A stretch of DNA of 64,000 nt, taken from Pseudomonadaceae bacterium. Its GTDB lineage: Bacteria; Pseudomonadota; Gammaproteobacteria; Pseudomonadales; Pseudomonadaceae. The position numbers and the translations under genes are program-made. Every line of letters begins with the position of its first letter. Position 1 is the first letter of the stretch. The notes under the pieces are model-generated. The model saw only the letters and a list, made by a program, of their open reading frames with translations. It had not been told where the DNA came from and ran no database searches. Below, in pieces: positions 37,158-45,707 of this stretch. The stretch spans positions 1-64,000 of the forward strand of contig JAUVZY010000009.1 in the NCBI GenBank assembly GCA_030602315.1. The letters run 5' to 3'.

Positions 37158-37865
37158 ATGACCTCCCCCGATCCGATTCTGATTACCGGCGCCGGCCAGC
37201 GCCTCGGCCTGCACTGCGCCCGCCGACTGATCGAAGACGGCCACCCGGTGATCTTCAGCTACCGCCGCGAGCGCGAAGGCGTTCAGGCGCTGCGTGAACT
37301 GGGCGCCATCGGGCTGCAGGCCGATTTCTCCAGCGAAGCCGGCGTGCTCGCCTTCATCGAGCAGCTCAAGCACCGCACGCCCAGGCTGCGCGCCATCGTG
37401 CACAACGCCTCGGACTGGCTCAAAGAACAGCCCGGCCAGGAAGCCGAGGCCTTCACCCGGCTGTTCAGCGTGCACATGCTGGCGCCCTACCTGATCAACC
37501 TGCACTGCGCCGAACTGCTGGCCCACGGCGGGCCCGCCGACATCGTGCACATCAGCGATGACGTGACGCGCAAGGGCAGTGCGCGCCACATCGCCTATGC
37601 CGCCAGCAAGGCGGGCCTGGACAGCCTCACCCTTTCGTTCGCCGCCCGGCTGGCGCCGGGCATCAAGGTCAACGGCATCGCACCGGCGCTGATTGCCTTC
37701 CGCCCGGAAGACGACGACGCCTACAAGGCCCAGGCGCTGGCCAAATCCGCCCTGCGCATGGAGCCGGGCGCCGAGGTGGTCTATCAGAGCCTGCGCTTTC
37801 TGCTGGATAATCCGTACCTTACCGGCACCACCCTGCCGCTCAATGGCGGCCGCCACCTGATCTGA
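37158..37865 (+). CDS. folM: Dihydromonapterin reductase FolM
   Basis: The protein has 235 residues, an SDR fold: [18 protein letters not shown] (nucleotide loop), NASDWL, and [11 protein letters not shown] with the catalytic Tyr-x-x-x-Lys (YAASK, about residue 153-157). The divergent GAGQRLG loop and the neighbouring folX identify it as FolM, which reduces dihydromonapterin for pterin cofactor synthesis. folX follows after 10 bases. Confidence 0.92.
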   Translation: MTSPDPILITGAGQRLGLHCARRLIEDGHPVIFSYRREREGVQALRELGAIGLQADFSSEAGVLAFIEQLKHRTPRLRAIVHNASDWLKEQPGQEAEAFTRLFSVHMLAPYLINLHCAELLAHGGPADIVHISDDVTRKGSARHIAYAASKAGLDSLTLSFAARLAPGIKVNGIAPALIAFRPEDDDAYKAQALAKSALRMEPGAEVVYQSLRFLLDNPYLTGTTLPLNGGRHLI

Positions 37866-37875
37866 CGGAGTACCC

Positions 37876-38250
37876 ATGCCGCGACTGGACCCCGGAATGG
37901 CGCGGATTCGCGTGAAGAATCTGAGCCTGCGCACCTACATCGGCATCAAGGAAGAGGAAATCCTCAACCGGCAGGATGTGCTGATCAACCTGACCATCCT
38001 CTACCCCGCTTCGGAGGCGGTGACGGTCAACGACATCGAGCACGCGCTCAATTACCGCACCATCACCAAGGCCATCATCCAGCACGTCGAGGGCAACCGC
38101 TTCGCCCTGCTCGAGCGCCTGACCCAGGAAATCCTCGACCTGGTGATGATCAACCCCAGCGTGCGCTACGCCGAGGTGGAAGTGGACAAGCCGCATGCGC
38201 TGCGCTTCGCCGAATCGGTGTCGATCACCCTCACCGCGCATCGCGACTGA
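37876..38250 (+). CDS. folX: Dihydroneopterin triphosphate 2'-epimerase FolX
   Basis: The protein has 124 residues with the FolB/FolX fold: [28 protein letters not shown] and [18 protein letters not shown]. The RLRTYIGI and DKPHALRFA blocks distinguish FolX from the aldolase FolB. It makes dihydromonapterin triphosphate, the substrate line of FolM next door, presumably for the phenylalanine-hydroxylase cofactor. Confidence 0.92.
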   Translation: MPRLDPGMARIRVKNLSLRTYIGIKEEEILNRQDVLINLTILYPASEAVTVNDIEHALNYRTITKAIIQHVEGNRFALLERLTQEILDLVMINPSVRYAEVEVDKPHALRFAESVSITLTAHRD

Positions 38251-38253
38251 GCG

Positions 38254-39237
38254 TCAGCGCCACAGCACCAAGGCCAGCACCAGCGCCCCCACCGCCAGCC
38301 AATGGCGGTTCTGCGCCGCCCACAGCTGGTAGCTGAAGTCCTTGGCCCGGGCATCGAAGCGCCCATGGCTACCGGCGTTGCGCAGTACGGGCGAAAACAG
38401 GTTGTCCACTCGCCCGGCGGCGATCGGTTCATCGGTGTGCTGGCCGTCATAGCCCTGCCGGCGCAGGACACGGTCGGCGAACCAGGGGGCCAGCGCGTTG
38501 CCCACGATGGTCTTCACCGCCGGAAACCCCACCCACAGCTCGCGCCGCCGATGCAGCGCCGCCCAGGCGATCGCCCGCGCCGCCACCTCGGGCTGAAAGA
38601 TCGGCGGAACCGGCTGAGGCTGGTGCGCCAGGGTGGTGCGCGCCCAGTCGAACTGCGGCGTGTTGAAGGCCGATAGCTGCACCATGCACAACCGAACCTC
38701 GAGGCCGTCATGTGCCAGCTCCACGCGCAGCGCGTCGGTAAAGCCGCGCACGGCGAACTTGGCGGCGCAGTAGGCGGCCTGCAGGGGAATGGCCCGATAG
38801 GCCAGTGCCGATCCCACCTGAACGATGCTGCCGCGGTTGCGCGGGCGCATGTGACGCAGGGCCGCCAGGGTGCCGTGGACCGTCCCCAGGTAGGTCACCT
38901 CGGTGACCCGCCGGTATTCCGCCGGACTGATCGTCTCGGCCGGCGCCAGCATGGTCACCATCGCGTTGTTCACCCAGACCTCGATCGGCCCCAGCTCGCG
39001 CTCGATGCGCTCGGCGGCGGCATCCACCTGCGCGGGGTCGGCCACGTCGACCTCCAGCGCCAGGCAACGCCCACCAAGCGCCTCGATCTCCCGGCAGGCG
39101 CCGGCAAGCCCGGGCGCGCCGCGCGCCAGGATGGCCACCTTCGCCCCCAGCCGGGCGAACTCCAGCGCCGCGGCGCGGCCGATGCCGGCCGAGGCGCCGG
39201 TGACCACCACCACCTGGCCGTCGAACTCCCGACTCAT
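38254..39237 (-). CDS. Short-chain dehydrogenase/reductase with C-terminal membrane helix
   Basis: The protein has 327 residues. The SDR core is clear: VVVTGASAGIGRAAAL (residues 9-24), NNAMVT, and YCAAKFAVRGF (Tyr-x-x-x-Lys). About 80 extra residues follow, ending in a hydrophobic helix (HWLAVGALVLALVLWR), so it is probably membrane-attached. Its start overlaps the stop of the rhodopsin-transducer-like gene (ATGA). The substrate is unknown. Confidence 0.88.
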   Translation of the reverse strand: MSREFDGQVVVVTGASAGIGRAAALEFARLGAKVAILARGAPGLAGACREIEALGGRCLALEVDVADPAQVDAAAERIERELGPIEVWVNNAMVTMLAPAETISPAEYRRVTEVTYLGTVHGTLAALRHMRPRNRGSIVQVGSALAYRAIPLQAAYCAAKFAVRGFTDALRVELAHDGLEVRLCMVQLSAFNTPQFDWARTTLAHQPQPVPPIFQPEVAARAIAWAALHRRRELWVGFPAVKTIVGNALAPWFADRVLRRQGYDGQHTDEPIAAGRVDNLFSPVLRNAGSHGRFDARAKDFSYQLWAAQNRHWLAVGALVLALVLWR

Positions 39238-39611
39238 GCGTCGCCCCCGAAGGCCATGGTGCTCAGCAGCGCCAGATCCCCGGCGCGGGCATCGAGGCGC
39301 GTGTGCTGGATGACCACCGGCACATCCGAAACGAACAGGCTCGCGTAGTCGGTTTCACGCGGCACCGGCGCCGGCTGCGCAAGATCGTCGAAACGCAGAT
39401 GCAGCGTGCGCCGGGCCGGCACCTGCAGGCGATAAGGGCCCACCGGCTCGCGGTCGGCGAAATACAGCGTCAGCTCGATGTGCGCGGCCTGATCCGAGGC
39501 ATTCAAAATGCAGGCGGTTTCATGGCTGCGCAGGGTGCGGTCGTCGGCTCGCGGACCCGGTTCAGGCAGGTAGCCCTCGGCGATGACCCAGTGGCGTTTT
39601 CCGATGTTCAT
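39234..39611 (-). CDS. Sensory rhodopsin transducer (ASRT)-family protein without a rhodopsin
   Basis: The protein has 125 residues, all beta: HWVIAEGYLPEPG, SHETACILNASDQAAHIELT, LYFADREPVGPY and RRTLHLRFDDL match the small family of the Anabaena sensory rhodopsin transducer. The family forms tetrameric beta-sandwiches that may bind sugars or DNA. No opsin gene is in the window; instead it is translationally coupled to an SDR, so a non-photosensory role is likely. Confidence 0.82.
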   Translation of the reverse strand: MNIGKRHWVIAEGYLPEPGPRADDRTLRSHETACILNASDQAAHIELTLYFADREPVGPYRLQVPARRTLHLRFDDLAQPAPVPRETDYASLFVSDVPVVIQHTRLDARAGDLALLSTMAFGGDA

Positions 39612-39760
39612 GCACGACCTCCCGAAAGCGACGGCTTCCTAAAAGGTGAGGCGGGTGGCCTGGGAAAGTTCCACCGCCACGGCCCATGCCATCGGTGGCC
39701 CGCCTCAGCCGCCGCGGGTATCATCGCCGCCGGATTCCCTGACCTACCGGAGCTACCGCC

Positions 39761-40054
39761 ATGACCGAACAGGAGCGCCTGGAAGTCGAAGCCGCCGTGT
39801 TTCGCCGCCTCGTACAACATCTGCGCAGTCGCCCCGATGTGCAGAACATCGACCTGATGAACCTCTCCGGCTTCTGCCGCAATTGCCTGGCCAAATGGTA
39901 CAAGGCCGCCGCCGACGACCTGGAGATCGAGATGGGCATGGATCAGATCAGGGAAGAGATCTACGGCATGCCCTATGCCGAATGGAAGGCGCGGCACCAG
40001 AAGGAAGCCACGCCAGAACAGCTTGCCGCCTTCGAGAAGAACCAGACCCCATGA
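39761..40054 (+). CDS. DUF1244 family protein
   Basis: The protein has 97 residues, helical, with LSGFCRNCLAKWY (a CxxC near residues 39-42) and GMDQIREEIYGMPYAEWKA. These match DUF1244, a small conserved proteobacterial family of unknown function. It overlaps the HopJ gene by ATGA, so the two are co-translated. Confidence 0.88.
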   Translation: MTEQERLEVEAAVFRRLVQHLRSRPDVQNIDLMNLSGFCRNCLAKWYKAAADDLEIEMGMDQIREEIYGMPYAEWKARHQKEATPEQLAAFEKNQTP

Positions 40055-40395
40055 GCAGCTTGAAAGACTTTCGCGCCAGCCTGCGCAACCCCGACCATGC
40101 CTTCAGCGACACGCTGGCCTTCATCGCCGGGCACTATGACTATCAGCCGACATCCTTCGTAAACGGCTCGGTCAAGAGCGCTGCCGGAGAGAACGAAGGT
40201 TCCTGCAAGACCCTTGGCCTTGCGTTGCTGGAAGACTTCTCCACCGAGGAGGCGCTGCTGGCGTTCGGCGAGCATTACCAGGCCGTGCTGGCCAACCCCG
40301 GCGGCGACGATCACAAGAACATCCGAGCGCTGATGGATACCGGCCTGCCCGGCGTGCACTTCGACCAGCCGCCGCTCAGCCGCAAGGCTGGCTGA
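40051..40395 (+). CDS. HopJ-family protein
   Basis: The protein has 114 residues: FIAGHYDYQPTSFVNGSV, NEGSCKTLGLALLEDF and DHKNIRALMDTGLPGV fit the family named after the P. syringae HopJ locus. The family is widespread in non-pathogens and is most likely a housekeeping protein. No type III secretion gene or hrp box is nearby. It is coupled to the DUF1244 gene. Confidence 0.85.
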   Translation: MSSLKDFRASLRNPDHAFSDTLAFIAGHYDYQPTSFVNGSVKSAAGENEGSCKTLGLALLEDFSTEEALLAFGEHYQAVLANPGGDDHKNIRALMDTGLPGVHFDQPPLSRKAG

Positions 40396-40406
40396 GCCGC
40401 CCCAGC

Positions 40407-40431
40407 GGCCGGACAGCCACCCTGTCCGGCC
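40407..40431. terminator. Hairpin between convergent HopJ and cysZ genes
   Basis: A perfect 10-bp stem (GGCCGGACAG pairs with CTGTCCGGCC) has a five-base loop and no T run. It sits between two convergent stops and may stop transcription from either side with Rho or protect 3' ends. Confidence 0.4.
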
Positions 40432-40455
40432 ACCGGCGCCGACGTCTCTGCCGCG

Positions 40456-41208
40456 TCACGGCGCCGCCTGCCGCTCCAGTGCGCCGCCTTCTCGCACCCA
40501 CAAGAGCGTCGCTCCGGCCACCGCCGCCGGCATGATCAGCAGGTTCAGACCGGGGATCAGCAACCCCGCGTAGGTCACCGCGCCGAAGCCGAGGCTGTTC
40601 CAGCGCCTTTCACGCAGCCAGTCCATCATCTGGTTCCAGTCGAGCTTGTGGTTGTCGGCCGGATAGTCGATGTACTGCACCGCCATCATCCAGGCACCGA
40701 ACAGCAGCCATAATGGCGGCGCGAGCAGGTTCAGCACCGGAATCAGCGAAAGCAGCAACAGGCCCAGTGCGCGCGGCAGAAAGTACGCCAGCTTGCGCAA
40801 CTCGCGGCCGAGGGTACGCGGCACCATCGCCAGCAACTCACCCCAGCGAAACGGCGGAGAGCTGTCGGCGCCCTTGAGCACGCCTTCTACCTTTTCGGAA
40901 AGAAAGCCGTTGAACGGCGCGGCGATCAGGTTGGCGACCAGGGTGAAGCTGAAGAACACCATCAACAGCACCAGCAGCACGAAAAGCGGCCACAACAGGT
41001 ATTCGAGAAAGGCCAGCCAGTCGGGCAAGGTCGGCATGAACATCTCGACCCAGGCGCCGAAGCGGCTGATCGCCAGCCAAACCACGCTTACGAAGAGGAT
41101 CAGATTGACCAACAGCGGGAGAATGACGAAGCGTCGCAGGCCCGGACGCAGAACGAGGCGCAGCCCGGCTATAAGACAATGCGGGCCGGCAAGGGCAGGA
41201 ACAGACAT
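40456..41208 (-). CDS. cysZ: Sulfate transporter CysZ
   Basis: The protein has 250 residues with four to six membrane stretches: [55 protein letters not shown] and [17 protein letters not shown]-like end. [12 protein letters not shown] and [12 protein letters not shown]-type blocks are characteristic of CysZ, which brings sulfate into the cytoplasm. GGAG precedes the start. Confidence 0.9.
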   Translation of the reverse strand: MSVPALAGPHCLIAGLRLVLRPGLRRFVILPLLVNLILFVSVVWLAISRFGAWVEMFMPTLPDWLAFLEYLLWPLFVLLVLLMVFFSFTLVANLIAAPFNGFLSEKVEGVLKGADSSPPFRWGELLAMVPRTLGRELRKLAYFLPRALGLLLLSLIPVLNLLAPPLWLLFGAWMMAVQYIDYPADNHKLDWNQMMDWLRERRWNSLGFGAVTYAGLLIPGLNLLIMPAAVAGATLLWVREGGALERQAAP

Positions 41209-41243
41209 GGGGCACTCCAGAGCGAGATCGGCGTGTTATAGGC

Positions 41244-41250
41244 CGATACT
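41244..41250 (+). promoter_or_regulatory. Possible -10 element (RpoS-like) of the small RNA
   Basis: CGATACT differs at one position from the stationary-phase -10 consensus CTATACT and lies about seven bases before the likely RNA start. No clear -35 is seen, as expected for such promoters. It is weak evidence alone but consistent with the terminator downstream. Confidence 0.35.
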
Positions 41251-41256
41251 ATCGCA

Positions 41257-41379
41257 GCCATGCAACAAGCCGATTTTCGCCCCGAAGGGCCTGGGCGTAG
41301 CATGCGCTCAACAACTTGCGTGCTTTCCCTAGGGCCATCCAATTTTCGCCTTCCCCGAGGCACCGGATGGCCCTTTTTT
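41257..41379 (+). ncRNA. Candidate small RNA between cysZ and slyD
   Basis: A plus-strand terminator here belongs to no plus-strand gene: the stem 41331-41340 pairs perfectly with 41365-41374, followed by six T (41374-41379). Upstream are a small hairpin near 41279-41290 and a stem AGCATGC (41299-41305) with GCGTGCT (41318-41324) that exposes an unpaired CUCAACAACUU loop. A start near 41257 gives about 123 nucleotides. Both neighbours are on the minus strand, so this cannot be their terminator. No long reading frame is present. RgsA-like, RpoS-dependent RNAs have a similar length, but I cannot assign a family. Confidence 0.55.
41365..41379 (+). terminator. Terminator of the candidate small RNA
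   Basis: This is the right arm and six-T tail of a 10-bp stem whose left arm lies at 41331-41340. The 24-base loop is long, so a nested fold in it is possible. Confidence 0.7.
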
Positions 41380-41406
41380 ATGGCGAAGCGAAAACCGCTT
41401 CAGCCA

Positions 41407-41892
41407 TCAGTGCTGATGGCCACCCTCGCCATGGATGTGGCCGTGGGCGATCTCTTCCGGCGCAGCCTCGCGCACGCTGACCACGGTCACATCGAAGTTC
41501 AGGCGCTGACCAGCCAGCGGGTGGTTGCCGTCGACGATCACGTCGTCGCCTTCCAGCTCGCGGATGGTGACGATCTGCATGCCGCCGTTGGGGGCCGAGG
41601 CATGGAACTGCATCCCTACTTCCAGCTCGTCGACACCTTCGAACATGGAGCGGTTGAGGGTCGCGACCAGCTCGGCGCTGTACTCGCCATAGGCGTCTTC
41701 CGGCTCGACGGCGACCTGCACGCGATCACCGGCCTGCTTGCCTTCGAGCGCACGCTCAAGACCCGGAATGATGTTGTGCGCACCATGCAGGTAGACCAGC
41801 GGCGCACCACCGGCCGAAGAGTCGATCACCTCACCGGCGTCGTTGGTAAGGGTGTAGTCGATGGTTACGGCTTTCTGCGCGGCGATCTGCAT
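41407..41892 (-). CDS. slyD: FKBP-type peptidyl-prolyl isomerase SlyD
   Basis: The protein has 161 residues. The FKBP core (VTIDYTLTNDAGEVIDSSAG, PLVYLHGAHNIIPGLERAL) carries the insert-in-flap chaperone domain (VEPEDAYGEYSAELVATLNR, GMQFHAS, HPLAGQRLNFDV) and a histidine-rich tail (HGHIHGEGGHQH) that can bind nickel. This is the SlyD pattern. AAAGG lies 10 bases before the ATG. SlyD helps folding and nickel delivery in the cytoplasm. Confidence 0.92.
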   Translation of the reverse strand: MQIAAQKAVTIDYTLTNDAGEVIDSSAGGAPLVYLHGAHNIIPGLERALEGKQAGDRVQVAVEPEDAYGEYSAELVATLNRSMFEGVDELEVGMQFHASAPNGGMQIVTIRELEGDDVIVDGNHPLAGQRLNFDVTVVSVREAAPEEIAHGHIHGEGGHQH

Positions 41893-42214
41893 GGGTGCGA
41901 CCTTTCTTCGTGAATGAATCGAAAATTGTAACTGCGCGCCGGAAAATACGCGAAGGGCCGCTACCGGAAAAACCGCGCAAAGAGCTATGGACAAGTACTG
42001 GACCTGAACGATTGGTTCGTCCGAATACAACCTTTGGATGACTTCCTGACACCGGAAAAAGTGTAAGAATCCGCCCAAATGGCCGTCTTTGGCGTAAATG
42101 AAACGCCCATCCGACAAGCTGCATCTACCGCAATAGGGCACTTCGTCGCACCCTGACCAGACAGCCTTCGATAACGATTCCTATAACTTCATCTATTAGT
42201 CCAAAGGAGCACCG
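41893..42214. other. Divergent intergenic region slyD / ackA
   Basis: The 322 bases hold no supported gene. They must contain the slyD promoter (minus) and the ackA promoter (plus). A string TTGGATG with TAAGAAT about 24 bases later is too widely spaced to call. The ackA ribosome site is AAAGGAG at 42201-42207. Confidence 0.5.
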
Positions 42215-43402
42215 ATGCCTAGTCGCAACATCCTGGTGATCAACTGTGGCAGCTCGTCGATCAAGTTCGCTCTGGTGAACGAGGCGCAGCAGACCTTCCC
42301 GCTGCAAGGCCTGGCCGAGCGCCTGGGCAGCCCCGAAGCCGTCATCCACTTCGAAACTGCGGCTGGCAAGGAGAGCGTCAACGTAGCGGATGCCGACCAT
42401 CAGGCAGCCCTGGCCCAGATCCTGCCGCGCGTCGAGGAAGCCGCCGGTGGCCACCTGGACGGCATCGGTCACCGCGTGGTGCACGGTGGCGAGAAGTTCT
42501 TCGCCTCCACCCTGCTCAACGAAGAAACCCTGGCTGGCATCGAAGCCAACATCCAGTTGGCGCCACTGCACAACCCGGCCAACCTGAGCGGCATCCATGC
42601 CGCCATGAACCTGTTCCCCAGCCTGCCGCAGGTCGGCGTATTCGATACCGCCTTCCACCAGAGCATGCCCGAGCATGCCTACCGCTACGCGGTGCCGGAC
42701 TTCCTCTACAAGGAACACGGCGTGCGTCGCTACGGCTTCCACGGTACCAGCCACCGTTTCGTCAGCAAGCGTGCTGCCGAGCTGGCCGGCGTGCCGGTCG
42801 AGAACTCCAGCTGGCTGGTCGCCCACCTGGGCAACGGCTGCTCCACCTGCGCCGTGGTCAATGGCGAATCCCGCGACACCTCCATGGGTCTGACCCCGCT
42901 GGAAGGCCTGGTGATGGGTACCCGCAGCGGTGACGTCGACCCCAGCCTGCACAACTTCCTGCATAACACCCTGGGTTGGGATCTGGCCAAGATCGACAAC
43001 ATGCTCAACAAGGAAAGCGGCCTGAAGGGGCTTTCCGGCCTGTCCAACGACATGCGCACCCTGACCGAGGCCCGCGAGGCTGGTCATCCGGGCGCCATCC
43101 TGGCCTTCGAAGTGTTCTGCTACCGCCTGGCCAAGTCGCTGGCCGGCATGGCCTGCGCCCTCGGCCAGCTGGACGGCATCGTGTTCACCGGCGGCATCGG
43201 CGAGAACTCGGCCGTGGTTCGCGCCCGCACCCTCGACCACCTGAAGCTGCTGGGCATCAAGGTCGACGACGCCGCCAACGCCCGCTGCACCCGCGGCGTG
43301 GCTGGCGAGATCCAGGCCGCTGGCAGCCCGCGCGTACTGGTCGTGCCGACCAACGAAGAGCGCCAGATCGCCATGGACGCCCTCGCGCTGCTCGACGCCT
43401 GA
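42215..43402 (+). CDS. ackA: Acetate kinase
   Basis: The protein has 395 residues and all ASKHA-family acetate kinase blocks: [53 protein letters not shown] and [16 protein letters not shown]. It converts acetyl phosphate and ADP to acetate and ATP. AAAGGAG precedes the ATG. pta follows after a hairpin at 43430-43465, so the two genes may be transcribed together with attenuation. Confidence 0.97.
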   Translation: MPSRNILVINCGSSSIKFALVNEAQQTFPLQGLAERLGSPEAVIHFETAAGKESVNVADADHQAALAQILPRVEEAAGGHLDGIGHRVVHGGEKFFASTLLNEETLAGIEANIQLAPLHNPANLSGIHAAMNLFPSLPQVGVFDTAFHQSMPEHAYRYAVPDFLYKEHGVRRYGFHGTSHRFVSKRAAELAGVPVENSSWLVAHLGNGCSTCAVVNGESRDTSMGLTPLEGLVMGTRSGDVDPSLHNFLHNTLGWDLAKIDNMLNKESGLKGLSGLSNDMRTLTEAREAGHPGAILAFEVFCYRLAKSLAGMACALGQLDGIVFTGGIGENSAVVRARTLDHLKLLGIKVDDAANARCTRGVAGEIQAAGSPRVLVVPTNEERQIAMDALALLDA

Positions 43403-43429
43403 GCCTAATGCCGGCCTGAGTGCCCGCCC

Positions 43430-43465
43430 GCGAAACCCGACCGCCTGACGGCGTCGGGTTTTCGC
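43430..43465 (+). terminator. Hairpin between ackA and pta
   Basis: CGAAACCCGAC and GTCGGGTTTTCG pair around CGCC/GGCG and a short loop. The T run is internal and short, so it probably attenuates rather than fully separates ackA from pta. Confidence 0.55.
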
Positions 43466-43526
43466 GTCTGCGGCGGGTATTCAGGCCTTCGCTTTTACCT
43501 GTCTGCTGCTCCCCTCAGGAGAAAAC

Positions 43527-45626
43527 ATGCATACGATCTTTCTTGCCCCCACCGGTTATGGCGTCGGCCTGAACTCCGTCAGCCTCGGCCTGATCCGCGC
43601 CCTGGAAAACTGTGGCCTGAAGGTCGGCTTCTTCAAGCCGATCGCCCAGCCCTTCCCCGTCGATCAGGGCCGCGAACGCTCCTGCATGCTGGTCGAGCGC
43701 ACCCTCGGCAAGACCGCTCCCGAGCCGATCGCGCTGGAGCAGGTCGAGCGCCAGCTCGCCGCCGGTGAGCTGGACCTGGTGCTCGAGGATGTGGTCAGCC
43801 GCTACCAGCAGGCGGCCCAGGGCCATGACGTGGTCATCGTCGAAGGCATGGTGCCGACCCGCGACGCCGACTACACCGCGCGCATCAACAACCACCTGGC
43901 CAAGAGCCTCGACGCCGAGGTCATCCTGATTGCCGCCCAGGGCAACGACAGCCTCAAGCAGCTGGCCGAGCGCATCGAGATCCAGGCCCAGCTGTTCGGC
44001 GGTGCCAAGGACCCCAAGGTTCTCGGCGTGATTCTCAACAAGGTTCAGTCGGAAGACGGCGTCGACGCTTTCGTCGATCGCCTGAAGCAGCACCTGCCGC
44101 TGCTCGCCAGCAGCGACTTCCAGCTGCTCGGCGCCGTGCCGTTCGAAGAAGAACTCAACGCGCTGCGCACCCGTGACGTGGCCGAAGCGCTCGGCGCACG
44201 CCTGCTCAACGCCGGCGAGGCCGACCAGCGCCGGGTGAACAAGATCATCCTGGCGGCGCGTACCGTGCCGAACATGGTGCACCTGCTCAAGCCGGGCGTG
44301 CTGGTGGTGACTCCGGGCGACCGCGACGATGTGATCCTCGCCGCCGCCCTCGCCTCGCTCAACGGCATCAAGCTGGCCGGCGTGCTGCTGACCGGCGATT
44401 TCGAAGCCGATCAGCGCATTCTCGACCTGTGCAAGGCGGCCTTCGACGCCGGTCTGCCGGTCGCCAGCATCAACACCGGCTCGTTCGAAACCGCCACCAG
44501 CCTGTCGAGCCTGAACAAGGAAACCCCGGCCGATGACATCGAGCGCGCCAACCGCGTGACCGACTTCATCGCTCAGCATGTGCGTCCGGAAACCCTGCAG
44601 ACCCGCTGCGCGGTTCCGCGCGAGCTGCGCATGTCGCCGGCAGCGTTCCGCTATCAGCTGGTCAAGCGTGCCCAGGACGCCAACAAGCGCATCGTCTTGC
44701 CCGAGGGCGACGAGCCGCGCACCGTACGTGCCGCGGCCATCTGCCAGGAGCGCGGCATTGCCCGCTGCGTGCTGCTGGCCAAGCCGGAAGCCGTGCAGGC
44801 GGTGGCCAAGGAGCAGGGCATCACCCTGCCGGCCAGCCTGGAAATCCTCGATCCGGACGTGATCGCCGAGCGTTACGTCGAGCCGATGTGCGAACTGCGC
44901 AAGGCCAAGGGCCTGACTCCCGAGCAGGCCCGCGAGCAGCTCAAGGACACCGTGGTGATCGGCACCATGATGCTGGCCTTGGACGAGGTCGACGGCCTGG
45001 TTTCCGGCGCCGTGCACACCACCGCCAACACCATTCGCCCCGCGCTGCAGCTGATCAAGACCGCACCGGGCTACAACCTGGTGTCGTCGGTGTTCTTCAT
45101 GCTGCTGCCGGACCAGGTACTGGTCTATGGCGACTGCGCGGTGAACCCGAACCCGAGCGCCACCGAACTGGCCGAAATCGCCCTGCAGAGCGCCGAGTCC
45201 GCCGTGGCGCTGGGCGTGAATCCGCGCGTGGCGATGATCAGCTACTCCACCGGGACCTCCGGTGCCGGTGCCGAAGTGGAAAAGGTCGCCGAAGCCACCC
45301 GCATCGCCCAGGAGCGCGCCCCGGAGCTGCCGATCGACGGCCCGCTGCAGTACGACGCTGCCTCGGTGCTCAGCGTCGGCAAGCAGAAGGCGCCCAACAG
45401 CAAGGTCGCCGGACAGGCCACCGTGTTCGTGTTCCCCGACCTGAACACCGGCAACACCACCTACAAGGCGGTGCAGCGTAACGCCAACTGCCTGAGCGTC
45501 GGTCCGATGCTGCAGGGTCTGGCCAAGCCGGTGAACGATCTGTCCCGCGGCGCGCTGGTCGACGACATCGTCTTCACCATCGCCCTGACCGCTCTGCAGG
45601 CCGCCAGCCAGAAGCGCGGCGCCTGA
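43527..45626 (+). CDS. pta: Phosphate acetyltransferase, long form
   Basis: The protein has 699 residues: an N-terminal P-loop-like CobB/DRTGG region (IFLAPTGYGVGLNSVSLGL, then VLEDVVSRYQQAAQGHDVVIVEG split as VVSRYQQAAQ and GHDVVIVEG; DRTGG-like domain about 210-330) and a C-terminal PTA_PTB catalytic domain from about residue 370 (RIVLPEGDEPRTVRAA, SGAVHTTANTIRPALQL, MISYSTGTSGAG). The length is that of the enterobacterial and pseudomonad long form, whose N-terminus is regulatory. It interconverts acetyl-CoA and acetyl phosphate. Confidence 0.97.
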   Translation: MHTIFLAPTGYGVGLNSVSLGLIRALENCGLKVGFFKPIAQPFPVDQGRERSCMLVERTLGKTAPEPIALEQVERQLAAGELDLVLEDVVSRYQQAAQGHDVVIVEGMVPTRDADYTARINNHLAKSLDAEVILIAAQGNDSLKQLAERIEIQAQLFGGAKDPKVLGVILNKVQSEDGVDAFVDRLKQHLPLLASSDFQLLGAVPFEEELNALRTRDVAEALGARLLNAGEADQRRVNKIILAARTVPNMVHLLKPGVLVVTPGDRDDVILAAALASLNGIKLAGVLLTGDFEADQRILDLCKAAFDAGLPVASINTGSFETATSLSSLNKETPADDIERANRVTDFIAQHVRPETLQTRCAVPRELRMSPAAFRYQLVKRAQDANKRIVLPEGDEPRTVRAAAICQERGIARCVLLAKPEAVQAVAKEQGITLPASLEILDPDVIAERYVEPMCELRKAKGLTPEQAREQLKDTVVIGTMMLALDEVDGLVSGAVHTTANTIRPALQLIKTAPGYNLVSSVFFMLLPDQVLVYGDCAVNPNPSATELAEIALQSAESAVALGVNPRVAMISYSTGTSGAGAEVEKVAEATRIAQERAPELPIDGPLQYDAASVLSVGKQKAPNSKVAGQATVFVFPDLNTGNTTYKAVQRNANCLSVGPMLQGLAKPVNDLSRGALVDDIVFTIALTALQAASQKRGA

Positions 45627-45653
45627 TCGCAGCGGGCGACCGCCCGCCTGCGC

Positions 45654-45697
45654 AAACGCACGAAGCCCCGGCCACAAGCCGGGGCTTCGTGCGTTTT
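45654..45697. terminator. Bidirectional terminator after pta
   Basis: A 19-bp stem (45654-45672 pairs with 45678-45696) has a five-base loop, with A and T runs at its outer ends. It lies between the convergent pta and GGDEF-EAL genes and should serve both. Confidence 0.85.
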
Positions 45698-45707
45698 GAG
45701 GCCGCAA

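Noticed and set aside
40051-40395. A type III secretion effector
   Set aside because: The HopJ name is historical; there is no secretion locus or hrp box and the gene is coupled to a DUF1244 gene.
43515-45707. A 730-codon minus-strand open frame antisense to pta
   Set aside because: It mirrors pta codon by codon and has no recognisable domain; pta is certain.
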